Source: CAYWMP01 sp964459445
GTDB taxonomy: Bacteria; Desulfobacterota; DSM-4660; Desulfatiglandales; HGW-15
Direction: 5' to 3'
Assembly: GCA_964459445.1 (NCBI GenBank)
Contig: CAYWMP010000026.1
Location: forward strand, 1-43,825
DNA length: 43,825 nucleotides
A model generated the notes under the pieces. That model saw nothing but the letters and a program-made list of their open reading frames with translations, ran no database searches and had not been told where the DNA came from. Shown piece after piece: positions 6,933 to 15,847 of the stretch. How positions within the stretch are numbered: position 1 is the first letter of the stretch; each line of letters starts with the position of its first letter. The position numbers were made by a program, and so were the translations under genes.

Positions 6933-9259
6933 GATTTTGGTGCGGGCGAATTCTTTCCGGAAAACTTCTTCGCTAAATCATTGTCCACCACGTAGATGCA
7001 TACTTCCCTTGCACCCTGTTCGGTGTATCCATACTTCTCTTCCAGGTTCTGCATGAGGTAGGTGACTTCTTCCTTGATGCGCTTATCATAGGTCTTGAAG
7101 GATTCCGTATGGTAGTCTTTGATCGCGCTTCTGAAGTTGTCGTTTGCAAGGAAGGGATCCATGACCTTTTCCTTGAGGTTATGGACATAGCGTTCGTGAA
7201 GTGATTGGTAGACTTCGGTATCGTTTATTCTCAACCCCTCGAGAAGCAGTTCTTGAGTGAGTGTTTTTGATGTGTATTGGTTTTGAACATCCCGCCTGAA
7301 GGTCTTTCGTTTTACCCCATCCGTATTGGTCCCTAAAATGAGTCTTTCTATGCCTTCAAAAAAATCTTCGCTGATTTCAAGCTCCTCACCCGTATAGACG
7401 CACTTCTCTATGCTGCCGGGCTCGAAGTTGATCGCAAAAAGATAATTTTGAATATCCCTCGATATTCGTTCTTCATTGTAATAGTAGAGGGACTCTTTGA
7501 CCTCCTGCAGGACGGTGTAGTTGTAAAAACTGACGAGGGAATCCAGAAAGCCGTTGGGGACGGATCGTGCCAGGTCTTTCCTTCGATTAATGAAGAAATT
7601 ACAGACCATCGCCATGCTGATGAGTTGGTCCTCTTTCGCGTAAGTCGAAATGAATTCATCAATGATCTTGATGGAATCCCTTCCCGAAAAACCTTTGTCC
7701 CCCTCAAATTCAGATTCCCCAATAATTTTCCTCCTCCTTTTGGCCGTGAATCTCTTTCTGTCCTCATCGGTCAGCCATTGGGGGATATGGCCGGTATAGA
7801 TGTCCATTTTCAGGAGTTGAAGATTACGGTCACAGTAGAGACTGTATTTTTCCGGCTCTCCTATCCACTCGATCAAACCCTCAGATTTGGGGGCCAGCCT
7901 GGATGAAATAATCACCTTTGCAAAATTCTGCAGCACCCTAGGGAGAAAGCTCTTTTCAATGATATCGCCGAAGATATTTTTGTAGATTTTTACTTCCGTA
8001 TTGTAATCGAGAACATAGGGTATTTTGATATAGGTGATGCGGTCGGAAAAGGATTGTGTGCCGCCGATGTTCTTTTTATCTTCAGGATTCATCAATGCCA
8101 GAAAAAGGGAATTCACATTTTCCTCAATGTCCTCGACCTTGTGGACCCCTTCACTGATGATGCCGTGGAGTTCAGCGAAACGCTCTTTGTTGTGACCCTT
8201 TATGTCCATCAGCGCGTAAATGCCACTATTCGTTTTTGCGTACTTAGAGTGGATATATCTAACCCTGTTGCTGTCCTTGAGCAGCGAATTCAATTGATTT
8301 TGAAGAAGATGGTTTGACATGACATTGGTCTTGGCGGGCATATCCCCGGGATTGTAGACACTGATGCCGTCGCCTAGGCGCCGGTTGAACTGATACCTGC
8401 GCGCAAAGACCATGTCAAAGACCTTTGAAGGAGAGTCAAATATATCCAGAAGGGCGTGGTACAAGGACATACACACCGTGCAGGGATTGTTGCGGAATAT
8501 CCACTCATATTCCTTTTCACCAAACAGATCCTTCTTGAAATCGGAATCCTCGATCATCTCTTCAAGCAGTTCTCTTCTGTAAGGCTTTGGGATCAAAAGG
8601 AAAGGATGATCATGGCTGGGGCAGGGAATTTCGAGGTATTCCTTTTTAGAAGCAGGCAAAAGACCGTTGCTTTGATTGGCACGGTTTGCCAAAGGAGAAT
8701 CTTCCACCAGGCTTCGCAATTGGTTCAAGATGGCATGGGCCTCATGCTCTGACAGCATTCCCAGTTCTTTTTTATCGAGACGCCAGACCGCTTCATAAAT
8801 CGATCCTTCATTCTTCTTTGTGTACTGCTCGAACCTTAGAAGAAGATTGTTTAGGAATGTACTTTTCCCGCATCCGTGGGGTCCTTCGAAGATGTAGATG
8901 TTATTCTGTTGAATTCCTCTTCTGAAGGAGCTGACATGTTTTACCAGTCTATTGGCAAACAGCCTGTCCGCAAAGAAGGGATGGTCGGTTTCCTCTTCAA
9001 AGAGGGTGCTGGTATCATAGTAGACGAAATTGATGGACTCCGGGTCATCGGGGTATTCGTCAATTCCTTCCCCCACATGGGAATAGATCATATCGTGGAA
9101 TATTCGAAAGATGTCTCTGAAGACGACTTCCGGCCTTTTTGCAGAAAGCCTCATGAATTCCTGGAAGGTAATGGGCGCGCGATGCTCCCTTTCTCTTATT
9201 TTGTCGCACAGGTTCGAGAATGTATTATCAACCGGCCTTATGGCAAAGGCGTTCGTCAT
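6929..9259 (-). CDS. second, divergent PrkA-type AAA+ protein (776 aa)
   Basis: This looks like a PrkA-family AAA+ protein that diverged from the canonical copy in the same operon. It has a Walker A motif GPHGCGKST (Gly126-Thr134). The stretch IKIPYVLDYNTEVKIYKNIF corresponds to the conserved IxVPYCLxxxxEIKIY region of PrkA/YeaG. The C-terminal LEEKYGYTEQGAREV resembles the PrkA C-terminus. It is about 90-130 aa longer than usual PrkA proteins and has an unusual cysteine set (CPSHDHP and CTVCM, residues ~210-265) that could bind metal. Its start overlaps the spoVR stop by 4 nt, so it is probably translationally coupled and last in a prkA-yhbH-spoVR-prkA2 operon. PrkA was first described as a serine kinase; protease-like activity has been reported for B. 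subtilis PrkA. Activity of this paralogue is unknown. Confidence 0.82.
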   Translation of the reverse strand: MTNAFAIRPVDNTFSNLCDKIREREHRAPITFQEFMRLSAKRPEVVFRDIFRIFHDMIYSHVGEGIDEYPDDPESINFVYYDTSTLFEEETDHPFFADRLFANRLVKHVSSFRRGIQQNNIYIFEGPHGCGKSTFLNNLLLRFEQYTKKNEGSIYEAVWRLDKKELGMLSEHEAHAILNQLRSLVEDSPLANRANQSNGLLPASKKEYLEIPCPSHDHPFLLIPKPYRRELLEEMIEDSDFKKDLFGEKEYEWIFRNNPCTVCMSLYHALLDIFDSPSKVFDMVFARRYQFNRRLGDGISVYNPGDMPAKTNVMSNHLLQNQLNSLLKDSNRVRYIHSKYAKTNSGIYALMDIKGHNKERFAELHGIISEGVHKVEDIEENVNSLFLALMNPEDKKNIGGTQSFSDRITYIKIPYVLDYNTEVKIYKNIFGDIIEKSFLPRVLQNFAKVIISSRLAPKSEGLIEWIGEPEKYSLYCDRNLQLLKMDIYTGHIPQWLTDEDRKRFTAKRRRKIIGESEFEGDKGFSGRDSIKIIDEFISTYAKEDQLISMAMVCNFFINRRKDLARSVPNGFLDSLVSFYNYTVLQEVKESLYYYNEERISRDIQNYLFAINFEPGSIEKCVYTGEELEISEDFFEGIERLILGTNTDGVKRKTFRRDVQNQYTSKTLTQELLLEGLRINDTEVYQSLHERYVHNLKEKVMDPFLANDNFRSAIKDYHTESFKTYDKRIKEEVTYLMQNLEEKYGYTEQGAREVCIYVVDNDLAKKFSGKNSPAPKS

Positions 9260-10914
9260 AGAACTTTCCTCGATAACTTTCTCTTATCCATGGTGTAGAG
9301 TACCCTCTGAAATTTAGGCTCCTTTTTTTCGCCTGAGGGATCTTTCTTGACTGCGGAAGGGGAATAATAGAAAGCCAGTGGCGGCGCCTTTTGGGTTTCC
9401 TCTTGGATTTCGCTGGTCTCGAGCTTCACAGGATTTCCCCAGAGGTATTCAATGCCCAGCATCGTATTCGCAATGTATTCTTTGACGAGGGGTTTTCCTT
9501 CGAAATGGTGATTCAGATAGAGGTCACCATTGTTCATCTTGGATTCATCAACAACGATGTGCGGCGGATGGTAGAGTTGATTTAAAATCATCTCCTTGTA
9601 TTCATCTGCATCCCTGCTCTTGACATAGTACTCCCAGACCCCTTTTTGACTATTCATCCTCTTGCCGGTCACAAAGAGTCTATACTTGTCAACGAAGTCC
9701 TGGTCCACATAGGTATTGATGAACATGAAATCACTGGAGTTCTCACGAATACCAAAGACATAGCCTCTGCCGGTTCCGGTCTTCTTATCGTATTTGTCCC
9801 GTTCCTTAGAATTGTTAATCTTTTCGAATTCCCAGGAGAGCTTTCCCTTGTCTGCAATATCTTCAATATAGCTAAAGAGCCTCATGCCCAAGGCGTAGGG
9901 ATTCAGGCCAACACGGGGCAGGGCAGTCACCTTTGCGTGGACCCTGGCGAACCCGACCTCGTTTCCTCCGATTCTGCTGTCGTTCAAGAAAAGCTTCTCA
10001 TGCCAATAGCTGGCCCATCCTTCATTCAGGATTTTGGTTCTTATCTGGGGCTGGAAAAAGAGAGAGCTCTTTCTTACAATCTCCGTTACAGAGTTCATCC
10101 ATTTGTTGTCTTCCGTATTCAGGTAGGATGAATGTTCCTGTAAATACTGAAAAAGATCTTTATGGATACCGTTCTTTTTGCTTTTGTGTTTCTCATAAAG
10201 GGCTTCGAATTCCGGGTATTTCTTTGGAACAGTTGAGAAGAAGATGGATTCACCCATATCCCCATATCGATTTATAGTCTCGTTGAATCGTTCGATTTCT
10301 TTGAGATATTCGGAGAGTTTTGTCTTCGCGATAGTCTGAAGAAAAATGTCAAAATAATAGTCCACCTTTTTTGAGGCCGTAACCTGTTCCGGGTGGTTGA
10401 TGTCCGAGAGTTCGCCATAGAATCCAACGAGGTTGTCGATTCCCCTGGAAAACTCAATCACATAATCGACGACACGCCCTTTTTCAGAACGGAGCATCGC
10501 TATCAATCGTTTGTCCGAGAGGGCCTGACCTTCGAAATCCTCATTCCATGTCTTTTTGAAGAAGTGGTTGTTCTGGAAGAAATCGATGTGGGCAAGGACG
10601 TGGTAAAAAATCATCACGTTAAGCCAGTCCGGGTTATTGTCATTGTAAAATGATATCGCCGGTTTGGTATTGATGACCGTTTCGTAGGGGTTATTGGGGT
10701 AAAGCTCGTATCTGCCTTTCTCCTTAAGCACCTCCACATCATGGACCCAATAGTCATAGAGTGTGGGAATCATGTTTTTCGGTGTGAGTTCTAGAAGGTC
10801 TTTGTTGGTCACGATGTATTCCAGGGTCTCATCCTGAAATCTCAACCCGGCATCGCGAGCCCTTTCTTTGCATCCCTCCATGATTCCCTTGGTATGTTGA
10901 TCGATGAGTTCCAT
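9256..10914 (-). CDS. spoVR: SpoVR family protein
   Basis: The 552-aa protein matches the SpoVR/YcgB family. The N-terminal half has the characteristic NPYETVINTKPAISFY and FYHVLAHIDFFQNNHFF stretches with conserved His residues. The middle has GWASYWHEKLF and GLNPYALGMRLF; the C-terminus has VDESKMNNGDLYLNHHFEGKPL. In B. subtilis SpoVR affects spore cortex, but the family is widespread in non-sporulating bacteria, where it travels with prkA and yhbH and is linked to stress and stationary phase. Biochemical function is not settled. No Shine-Dalgarno sequence is visible before the ATG at 10914; a CTAAAGTG repeat array occupies that region instead. Downstream it overlaps the second prkA-like gene by 4 nt. 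Confidence 0.95.
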   Translation of the reverse strand: MELIDQHTKGIMEGCKERARDAGLRFQDETLEYIVTNKDLLELTPKNMIPTLYDYWVHDVEVLKEKGRYELYPNNPYETVINTKPAISFYNDNNPDWLNVMIFYHVLAHIDFFQNNHFFKKTWNEDFEGQALSDKRLIAMLRSEKGRVVDYVIEFSRGIDNLVGFYGELSDINHPEQVTASKKVDYYFDIFLQTIAKTKLSEYLKEIERFNETINRYGDMGESIFFSTVPKKYPEFEALYEKHKSKKNGIHKDLFQYLQEHSSYLNTEDNKWMNSVTEIVRKSSLFFQPQIRTKILNEGWASYWHEKLFLNDSRIGGNEVGFARVHAKVTALPRVGLNPYALGMRLFSYIEDIADKGKLSWEFEKINNSKERDKYDKKTGTGRGYVFGIRENSSDFMFINTYVDQDFVDKYRLFVTGKRMNSQKGVWEYYVKSRDADEYKEMILNQLYHPPHIVVDESKMNNGDLYLNHHFEGKPLVKEYIANTMLGIEYLWGNPVKLETSEIQEETQKAPPLAFYYSPSAVKKDPSGEKKEPKFQRVLYTMDKRKLSRKVL

Positions 10915-10924
10915 ATTAAGTGAT

Positions 10925-10960
10925 CTAAAGTGACTAAAGTGAACTAAAGTGTCTAAAGTG
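10925..10960. repeat. four-copy CTAAAGTG array in the spoVR leader
   Basis: CTAAAGTG occurs at 10925, 10934, 10944 and 10953, with one- or two-base spacers, giving a 9-10 bp period close to one helical turn. On the spoVR strand the units read CACTTTAG and occupy the place where a ribosome-binding site would be. It could be a protein-binding array, a leader element, or a chance relic of a mobile repeat family. Confidence 0.75.
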
Positions 10961-10961
10961 T

Positions 10962-10985
10962 ACTGATCAAGAGATCAGTTTTTTT
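10962..10985. repeat. perfect 7-bp hairpin with T-run overlapping the yhbH stop codon
   Basis: ACTGATC and GATCAGT form a perfect stem with an AAGA loop, followed on the plus strand by seven T residues. It spans the yhbH stop codon (10967-10969). As an intrinsic terminator it would point against the operon (plus strand). In the operon mRNA it would be a short hairpin at the yhbH-spoVR border that could influence stability or coupling. Confidence 0.5.
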
Positions 10986-12247
10986 ATGCCCTCTATGAGA
11001 CGCTCTTCTTCAGCACTCTCCTGGACCGTATCCATCCGCAGTTTTTTGGGGTAATCATCAAGGAGTTTAGAATTGGTTACATATTTCTCAACGGAAGTCT
11101 TGGCTGTTTGTCCGGAGCCATTCTGAGCAATCGTAATACCGATTCTATTGCAGTAGGCGAGCATCTTCTTGAGCTCAGGCACGGTTTTCTTTCCGTCCGT
11201 ATCCCAATCATCCCCATCCGTTCCGTGGAACACGTAGATGTTGTAATCTCGTGCAAGGCTTTCATTATCCACAATCTCATTCACCAGACGATAGGCAGAC
11301 TCGACCCGTGTGCCCCCCGCAACACTCGAGTTGTAATAGGTGGTGAAATCACCGACCTCTTTGGCTTCCGTGTCATGTAAAATGAAGCGTGTCTCCACCT
11401 GCCTCTCGTATTGGTACAGCAACCAGCTATAAATCAAGACGTGTTGCGTCACGACGATCTCGGTGGGCTTCCCAGTCATGGAACCTGAATAGTCCCTGAG
11501 AAAAAAGATCATGGCCTGGGATTCATAGTCCTTTTCCTTTGATAGAACCCGGTAGACCTTGTCGGATGGTGAGACCAGAAGGTTTGTAGGCTCTACTTCT
11601 CCGGAGGCTGAGATATTGTTTAGGCTGATGTTGGTTTCGATGATATTTTTAAGGGTGGCCTTCTTATCAAGATACTGCCCGAACCCCTTATTTTTATCGG
11701 TGAGATCGTAATTGTAGCGGGTTAGGGAACGCTTCTTCCCCTTGTCCTGGAGGTTTGGTAATTCGAATTTTTCCGTAAGCACTCTTCCCAGATCATAGGC
11801 GCTGGATTCAATCTCGTGCTCCGCACCCTCTCCCTGACCGGCGCCGCCTTGACCTGTGCCGCTTGTGCCATGAACGGGTTCCTCTCCAATGACTTCGCCC
11901 TCTTGGCCATCGCCCGATCCTCCGGTAGAATCCCCCTTTCCGTTATCGCTTTTTCTTAGGTCGTGGATGAATTTTTCTTCGACGGTCGTGGGGACGAGGA
12001 TAACCTTGTCCTTTCCCCCTCTGCTTGGTTTTACGAGTCTCCCAATGCGTATTTTTTTGGGAAACCCGTCCTTTTCGCGGAGTTTGTCCCGTTCAAGGAG
12101 TTCATCAATAGAGCTGAGGCTGTGAATATAGGTAGGTCTCGGGACTGCAACAGACTGAAGAAGGGTCAGATCGCTTGCACCGTAAATACTTTTATGAGTG
12201 GTCAATTCATTGCTGTTTACGGTGGGTGTTTCAGGATTTTTTTTCAT
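10967..12247 (-). CDS. yhbH: YhbH/YeaH family protein (DUF444, von Willebrand A-like)
   Basis: The 426-aa protein fits the DUF444 family that accompanies prkA. The N-terminal half is basic and ends in a Gly-rich acidic linker (GGSGDGQEGE ... GTGQGGAGQGEG), typical of the family. The C-terminal half is a vWA-like domain with the metal-site motif DYSGSM (Asp252, Ser254, Ser256) and the family's FHGTDGDDW. The role is presumed to be as an adaptor or partner for the PrkA AAA+ protein, by analogy with MoxR-vWA pairs; that is inference. It lies 85 nt after prkA and 52 nt before spoVR. E. coli has yeaG-yeaH together and ycgB elsewhere; here all members are adjacent. Confidence 0.93.
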   Translation of the reverse strand: MKKNPETPTVNSNELTTHKSIYGASDLTLLQSVAVPRPTYIHSLSSIDELLERDKLREKDGFPKKIRIGRLVKPSRGGKDKVILVPTTVEEKFIHDLRKSDNGKGDSTGGSGDGQEGEVIGEEPVHGTSGTGQGGAGQGEGAEHEIESSAYDLGRVLTEKFELPNLQDKGKKRSLTRYNYDLTDKNKGFGQYLDKKATLKNIIETNISLNNISASGEVEPTNLLVSPSDKVYRVLSKEKDYESQAMIFFLRDYSGSMTGKPTEIVVTQHVLIYSWLLYQYERQVETRFILHDTEAKEVGDFTTYYNSSVAGGTRVESAYRLVNEIVDNESLARDYNIYVFHGTDGDDWDTDGKKTVPELKKMLAYCNRIGITIAQNGSGQTAKTSVEKYVTNSKLLDDYPKKLRMDTVQESAEEERLIEGIKKLIS

Positions 12248-12332
12248 CGGGTTTCAGGGGCTGATTACAGTCAGTCTTTCTCTTGGTCTGGAGCTTTATC
12301 TATGTAAATGAGCCTTTAGGAACAGACTCGAA

Positions 12333-14399
12333 TCAGTTTTCATCATTTTGAGTACAGAAATATTCGATCGTTTTTTGGGCGCACGTCTGGCAGTATCCCA
12401 ATTTGTCCAGCATGGTACTGATCATACGGTCGTAGAGTTTCTGATTCTCCTCGTTGGTACGGTTTGCCAGGGCGCCGATGAGGCTGCCTGCGCCTGCGAT
12501 ATCCGATTTCAGCCTGACATCGGTGACCGCCTTGACCAATTCGATGTTATCCATGAAATCGTAATCGGATTCCACAGACATCTTTTGTCCGTAAATCTTT
12601 CGTATGGAAGTTCTGAAGGTCTCACGTTGCTCCTTGGTTTTGAGACCCAGTCTCTCCTCCACACTCTGGATGTAACGCTCATCTATTTTTAGGGCCTTGA
12701 GCTCTCCGGTCTGTGGATCTTTGTATTTCCACATCTTATCCGGACCGAGATTTTCGGCATCTATCCCGATGATCATATTGACATAGTTCATGACGTCCTT
12801 TCGGATCGCATGGGGCTCGTCCATATAGGCATTGAACATCTCGGTCATGATTCTTTCCCGATAGAGTCCTCTGGCAATTTTGAGGTCCTCGAAAAATTTG
12901 GCCCTGTCATTTGCTTCGGTGACATAATCGAGAATAATCCGTTCAAGGGCCTTGAAGATATCTTCCGCGAACATGCACCTGCCCTCATTGGTCTCAGAGG
13001 TCTCCATCAATAACTGAATGGACCTTCCAAGATCTCTTTGGCCCAAGCCCTTTTGCCCGAATCGCTTTGTAATGTCCGGTTCATGATTGAGTGCATCGAT
13101 GACTTCAGAGAGGGTCTTGATGCTCTTCTCTCCCGCTACCTCGCCTGAGGAAAGTTTCATAGTTTCGATTGGCGTCAGTTTCTCGGACTTCGGCAATCTG
13201 CTCAGTACGACAGCAACAGAGGCCGCATAGCACAAATTAGGATCCCTGTGGAGATGTTCCTTGGTCAGCGTTGTCTTGGATTCACTCCCGATGGCGTAGT
13301 TCGTTAAATCATCCTGGAGTTTGTAGTCCGTATTGTGGGCCACATAACAGATTCTGCACCTGTCTACGATGGGCGCTTCCTCCTTTTCGGCAAGAAACCT
13401 GTTGAATTCGGAATTATTGCTGGTGGCGATGATGAGTGTGTCGATGGGCCATCTAAAGCCGTCGATTTCAATGTTTCTGTTCTGAATAACCCCGAGATAA
13501 ACTTGTACGAGGTCCTTTTTGTTTTTGAAAATCTCGTCACTGAAATGAATGCCGCCTCCGGCAACTCGGGCCAGGGCGCCCCTTCTGAGGTCAAAGCGAT
13601 AGGGGTTATTCGGATCCGTAATATGGAGTAATCTTTGTATGGACTCTTCGCCAAGAAGATCGACCGCAGAGGAGGTGATCTTGTCCTTGGCCGAATACTT
13701 GCCCGTTACGGTACCCATGCTTTCGCTCAGTGGGACAGGTATGATTTCAATGAAATCCAGCATGGCATCAATGTTTTCATCCGTATGGTTTCTGATATCG
13801 TTCAGGATAAAATCGCTGCAGGCGCCCAGGGGGCGATAATTCTCATAAAAGGAATCGATCTGATTGTCCGTGAATCCATATTGCTCGGAGAGGTATTCCT
13901 TGGTCCCATTGTGGGGCCCTAAGAGATTCATGGCAAGGATCATAGGGTCTTCAAAGGTTTGCGATTGGACTGTTTGGATCTTTCCATAGCCTCCCATCTT
14001 TTCCAGATTCTTGAAGCAGTATGTGTATCTCCGGTTCTCATCCCGTGCCAGGAATTCCCTGTAGAGAGTGCACAGAAAATCAACAAAAAATGTCTTGCCG
14101 TTTCCAGGCTCGCCCACAAGGACAAAGGCCATTTCCCGGGAAGATCCGCCCTCAGCCGCATCCTTCACATAGGAGACGAAGCTGTTAATCTCGTCGAACA
14201 TCCCAATGACGTGCTTTTGCTTTTTTCTGAAGATCCGAAAGTCAAAGGTGTTCTTACCATGGACATCGACCTTTTCAATAAGATCTTTGTTCTCCAAAAC
14301 CATCTTAGCGACGGACTGGAAGGCATTTTCAAATTGTCTTTTTCCATCCTTCACCTGTTGAAGATGGTAGGCCAAAGATTTTGTTCCGTTTTCATTCAT
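12333..14399 (-). CDS. prkA: PrkA family AAA+ serine kinase/protease-like protein (canonical copy)
   Basis: The 688-aa protein is the first gene of the operon and the closer match to YeaG/PrkA. It has Walker A GEPGNGKT (Gly96-Thr103, Lys102), then GGGIHFSDEIFKNKKD and TLIIATSNNSEFNRF, which fit the Walker B/sensor region of the PrkA AAA domain. The C-terminal PrkA domain includes YVNMIIGIDAENLGPD and ends in a CQTC pair. Bacterial PrkA/YeaG acts in stress and stationary phase; it was named for serine kinase activity, and B. subtilis PrkA has been reported to be an ATP-dependent protease. The ATG has GGAGGGAC upstream. No convincing promoter was found in the 540 nt before it. Confidence 0.95.
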   Translation of the reverse strand: MNENGTKSLAYHLQQVKDGKRQFENAFQSVAKMVLENKDLIEKVDVHGKNTFDFRIFRKKQKHVIGMFDEINSFVSYVKDAAEGGSSREMAFVLVGEPGNGKTFFVDFLCTLYREFLARDENRRYTYCFKNLEKMGGYGKIQTVQSQTFEDPMILAMNLLGPHNGTKEYLSEQYGFTDNQIDSFYENYRPLGACSDFILNDIRNHTDENIDAMLDFIEIIPVPLSESMGTVTGKYSAKDKITSSAVDLLGEESIQRLLHITDPNNPYRFDLRRGALARVAGGGIHFSDEIFKNKKDLVQVYLGVIQNRNIEIDGFRWPIDTLIIATSNNSEFNRFLAEKEEAPIVDRCRICYVAHNTDYKLQDDLTNYAIGSESKTTLTKEHLHRDPNLCYAASVAVVLSRLPKSEKLTPIETMKLSSGEVAGEKSIKTLSEVIDALNHEPDITKRFGQKGLGQRDLGRSIQLLMETSETNEGRCMFAEDIFKALERIILDYVTEANDRAKFFEDLKIARGLYRERIMTEMFNAYMDEPHAIRKDVMNYVNMIIGIDAENLGPDKMWKYKDPQTGELKALKIDERYIQSVEERLGLKTKEQRETFRTSIRKIYGQKMSVESDYDFMDNIELVKAVTDVRLKSDIAGAGSLIGALANRTNEENQKLYDRMISTMLDKLGYCQTCAQKTIEYFCTQNDEN

Positions 14400-14941
14400 T
14401 TTGTCCCTCCGAACAAATCAATACTTGAGTCTGCTTGCCTTTTCAGCGGGGGTAGGGTGCTTACCCTCAAAAACCCGCCCCAATAATCTAAAAAAGCCAT
14501 GAACCTGACGGCCCGTGGCTTTTCAGTGATTCCAAAAGAGACGCCTTACCCTAATGGGCCGTCGTGGATCGCAATCTTATGTCTATATTCATCATGAACT
14601 TTTAAGGTACCGCTTCTATGGTTTTTATGTTCCGCTGAAGGTATCGCTTGGAGTTTTGATAAAAAGATTAAGGATCTTGCGACCTGGCATTCAAACGAAG
14701 CAAATAGTGTGCCATACCATACAAGAAACGACACAATACCCGGCAATAGCTTGGAATGACTTGGGAGAGCCAGAAGGTTGCGTAAATGATAAACGTCGAA
14801 CATCGAACATCGAACGTTCAACGTCGAATAAAAAGTTAAAATCCAATACAGGATACTTGACAGCTATTTCCCTGTATTTAGCCTTATTCGTGGGTGCGAC
14901 GTAGAGCTAACTTTAGAGGGGGATGAACTGTTTGGGAGGGA
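14400..14941. other. 542-nt gene-free region upstream of prkA, with a heptamer array
   Basis: Overlapping open frames exist on both strands here but none has a ribosome-binding site, and part of each is translation of the repeat array at 14792-14828. The region must hold the promoter of the prkA operon (minus strand), but I see no clear -35/-10 or -24/-12 match. A GGGTA/TACCC small inverted repeat is present near 14449-14466. Confidence 0.5.
14792..14828. repeat. five tandem heptamers of AACATCG type
   Basis: The units are AACGTCG, AACATCG, AACATCG, AACGTTC and AACGTCG, in perfect 7-nt register. It lies in the gene-free space between prkA and trmJ. Similar short-period arrays with different unit sequences occur at 6256, 10925, 15728/15790 and 39583. 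Confidence 0.8.
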
Positions 14942-15703
14942 CTACTCGGATTGACCGATATCTTTACGAAGCTTTTCCAACTGATCCGTATACCAATCTA
15001 TTTGCCGGCATATCCCTCGAATCACCTTGACTTCCCTGGCTCTCAGGGGGAGGCGTGAGAGAAATCGGCGCAGATTGAGCAGCCAGTGTTCGGGGTTTTG
15101 GGGATTGATAAAACCGATTTTCGAGAGGACATCCTTGAGATGGGCGTACATGCCTTCCAGTTCGAACTTATTCGCCAGCCGGGGCATGGCTTCAGGGGCA
15201 GGATCTTTACTGGCCATGAACAATTCGTAGCAAACAATCATGACCGCATGGGCCAGGTTAAGGGAGGAGAATTCCGAAGTCGGTATTGTGGCGATGGTAT
15301 GGCAGTAACGTAAGTGCTCATTGGAAAGCCCCCGATCCTCCGGACCAAAAAGCAGGCATACTTCGTTGTTTTGGGAAATGGGAATCAGGTCGCGGGCAAG
15401 CCGCCTGGGTTTTGTCAGGGCGGGACGGTGAGAACCAGTGCGGGCGGTCGTGCCGACAACGTATTGAAAGGGCCCTGTGGCCTCCTGGAGATCTCTATAG
15501 ACCTCCATTTGTTCAATAATGTCGATGGATGTCCCGGTGGCGGTTTTGAGGATTCGGGATAGTTCACAGTTGCTTGGGTTTAAGAGAATCAGCCGGTTCA
15601 ATCCCATATTGTGCATGGCACGGGCAACGGAACCGATGTTTTCGGAGATCTGGGGCTCGACCAGGATAATGGCGACATGTTCGAGGTTCACGGTTGTGGT
15701 CAT
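14942..15703 (-). CDS. trmJ: tRNA (cytidine/uridine-32-2'-O)-methyltransferase, TrmJ type
   Basis: A SPOUT-fold RNA 2'-O-ribose methyltransferase. The protein opens with the family's N-terminal motif (VEPQISENIGSVARAM), has LLFGPEDRGLS in the middle and IPTSEFSSLNLAHAV near the knot, which match SpoU/TrmH motifs 1-3. The C-terminal extension (NPEHWLLNLRRFLSR, then REVKVIRGICRQI) points to TrmJ, which methylates position 32 of several tRNAs. I chose the ATG at 15703 (253 aa) because the conserved part starts at once; a GTG at 15739 would add 12 residues that lie in a repeat. It is downstream of nadE by about 140 nt and may be the end of that transcript. Confidence 0.88.
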   Translation of the reverse strand: MTTTVNLEHVAIILVEPQISENIGSVARAMHNMGLNRLILLNPSNCELSRILKTATGTSIDIIEQMEVYRDLQEATGPFQYVVGTTARTGSHRPALTKPRRLARDLIPISQNNEVCLLFGPEDRGLSNEHLRYCHTIATIPTSEFSSLNLAHAVMIVCYELFMASKDPAPEAMPRLANKFELEGMYAHLKDVLSKIGFINPQNPEHWLLNLRRFLSRLPLRAREVKVIRGICRQIDWYTDQLEKLRKDIGQSE

Positions 15704-15727
15704 ACTAAGATTTTCGTAATAGTTTAG

Positions 15728-15815
15728 CCACAAAGGCACAAAGCCACCAAGATTATATCTAATTGAAAACCATCAAACATCATCTTCCTTCTTTGTGCCT
15801 TGGTGTCTTGGTGGC
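15728..15815. repeat. CACAAAGG/CACCAAG repeat pair in inverted orientation
   Basis: At 15728-15750 the DNA reads CCACAAAGGCACAAAGCC then ACCAAGA. At about 15790-15814 it reads CTTTGTGCCTTGGTGTCTT then GGTGGC, which is the same repeat on the other strand. The two can pair into a stem with a ~40-nt loop. It lies between the nadE stop and the trmJ start. Repeats of this look are familiar from intergenic DNA of environmental bacterial genomes. Confidence 0.7.
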
Positions 15816-15847
15816 CGCTCTGTTTCGGATTTTCTTTTCGGAAGATA

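Noticed and set aside
14546..14904. Open frames on both strands between prkA and trmJ
   Set aside because: Both include translation of the AACATCG array and neither has a ribosome-binding site; they are mutual shadows.
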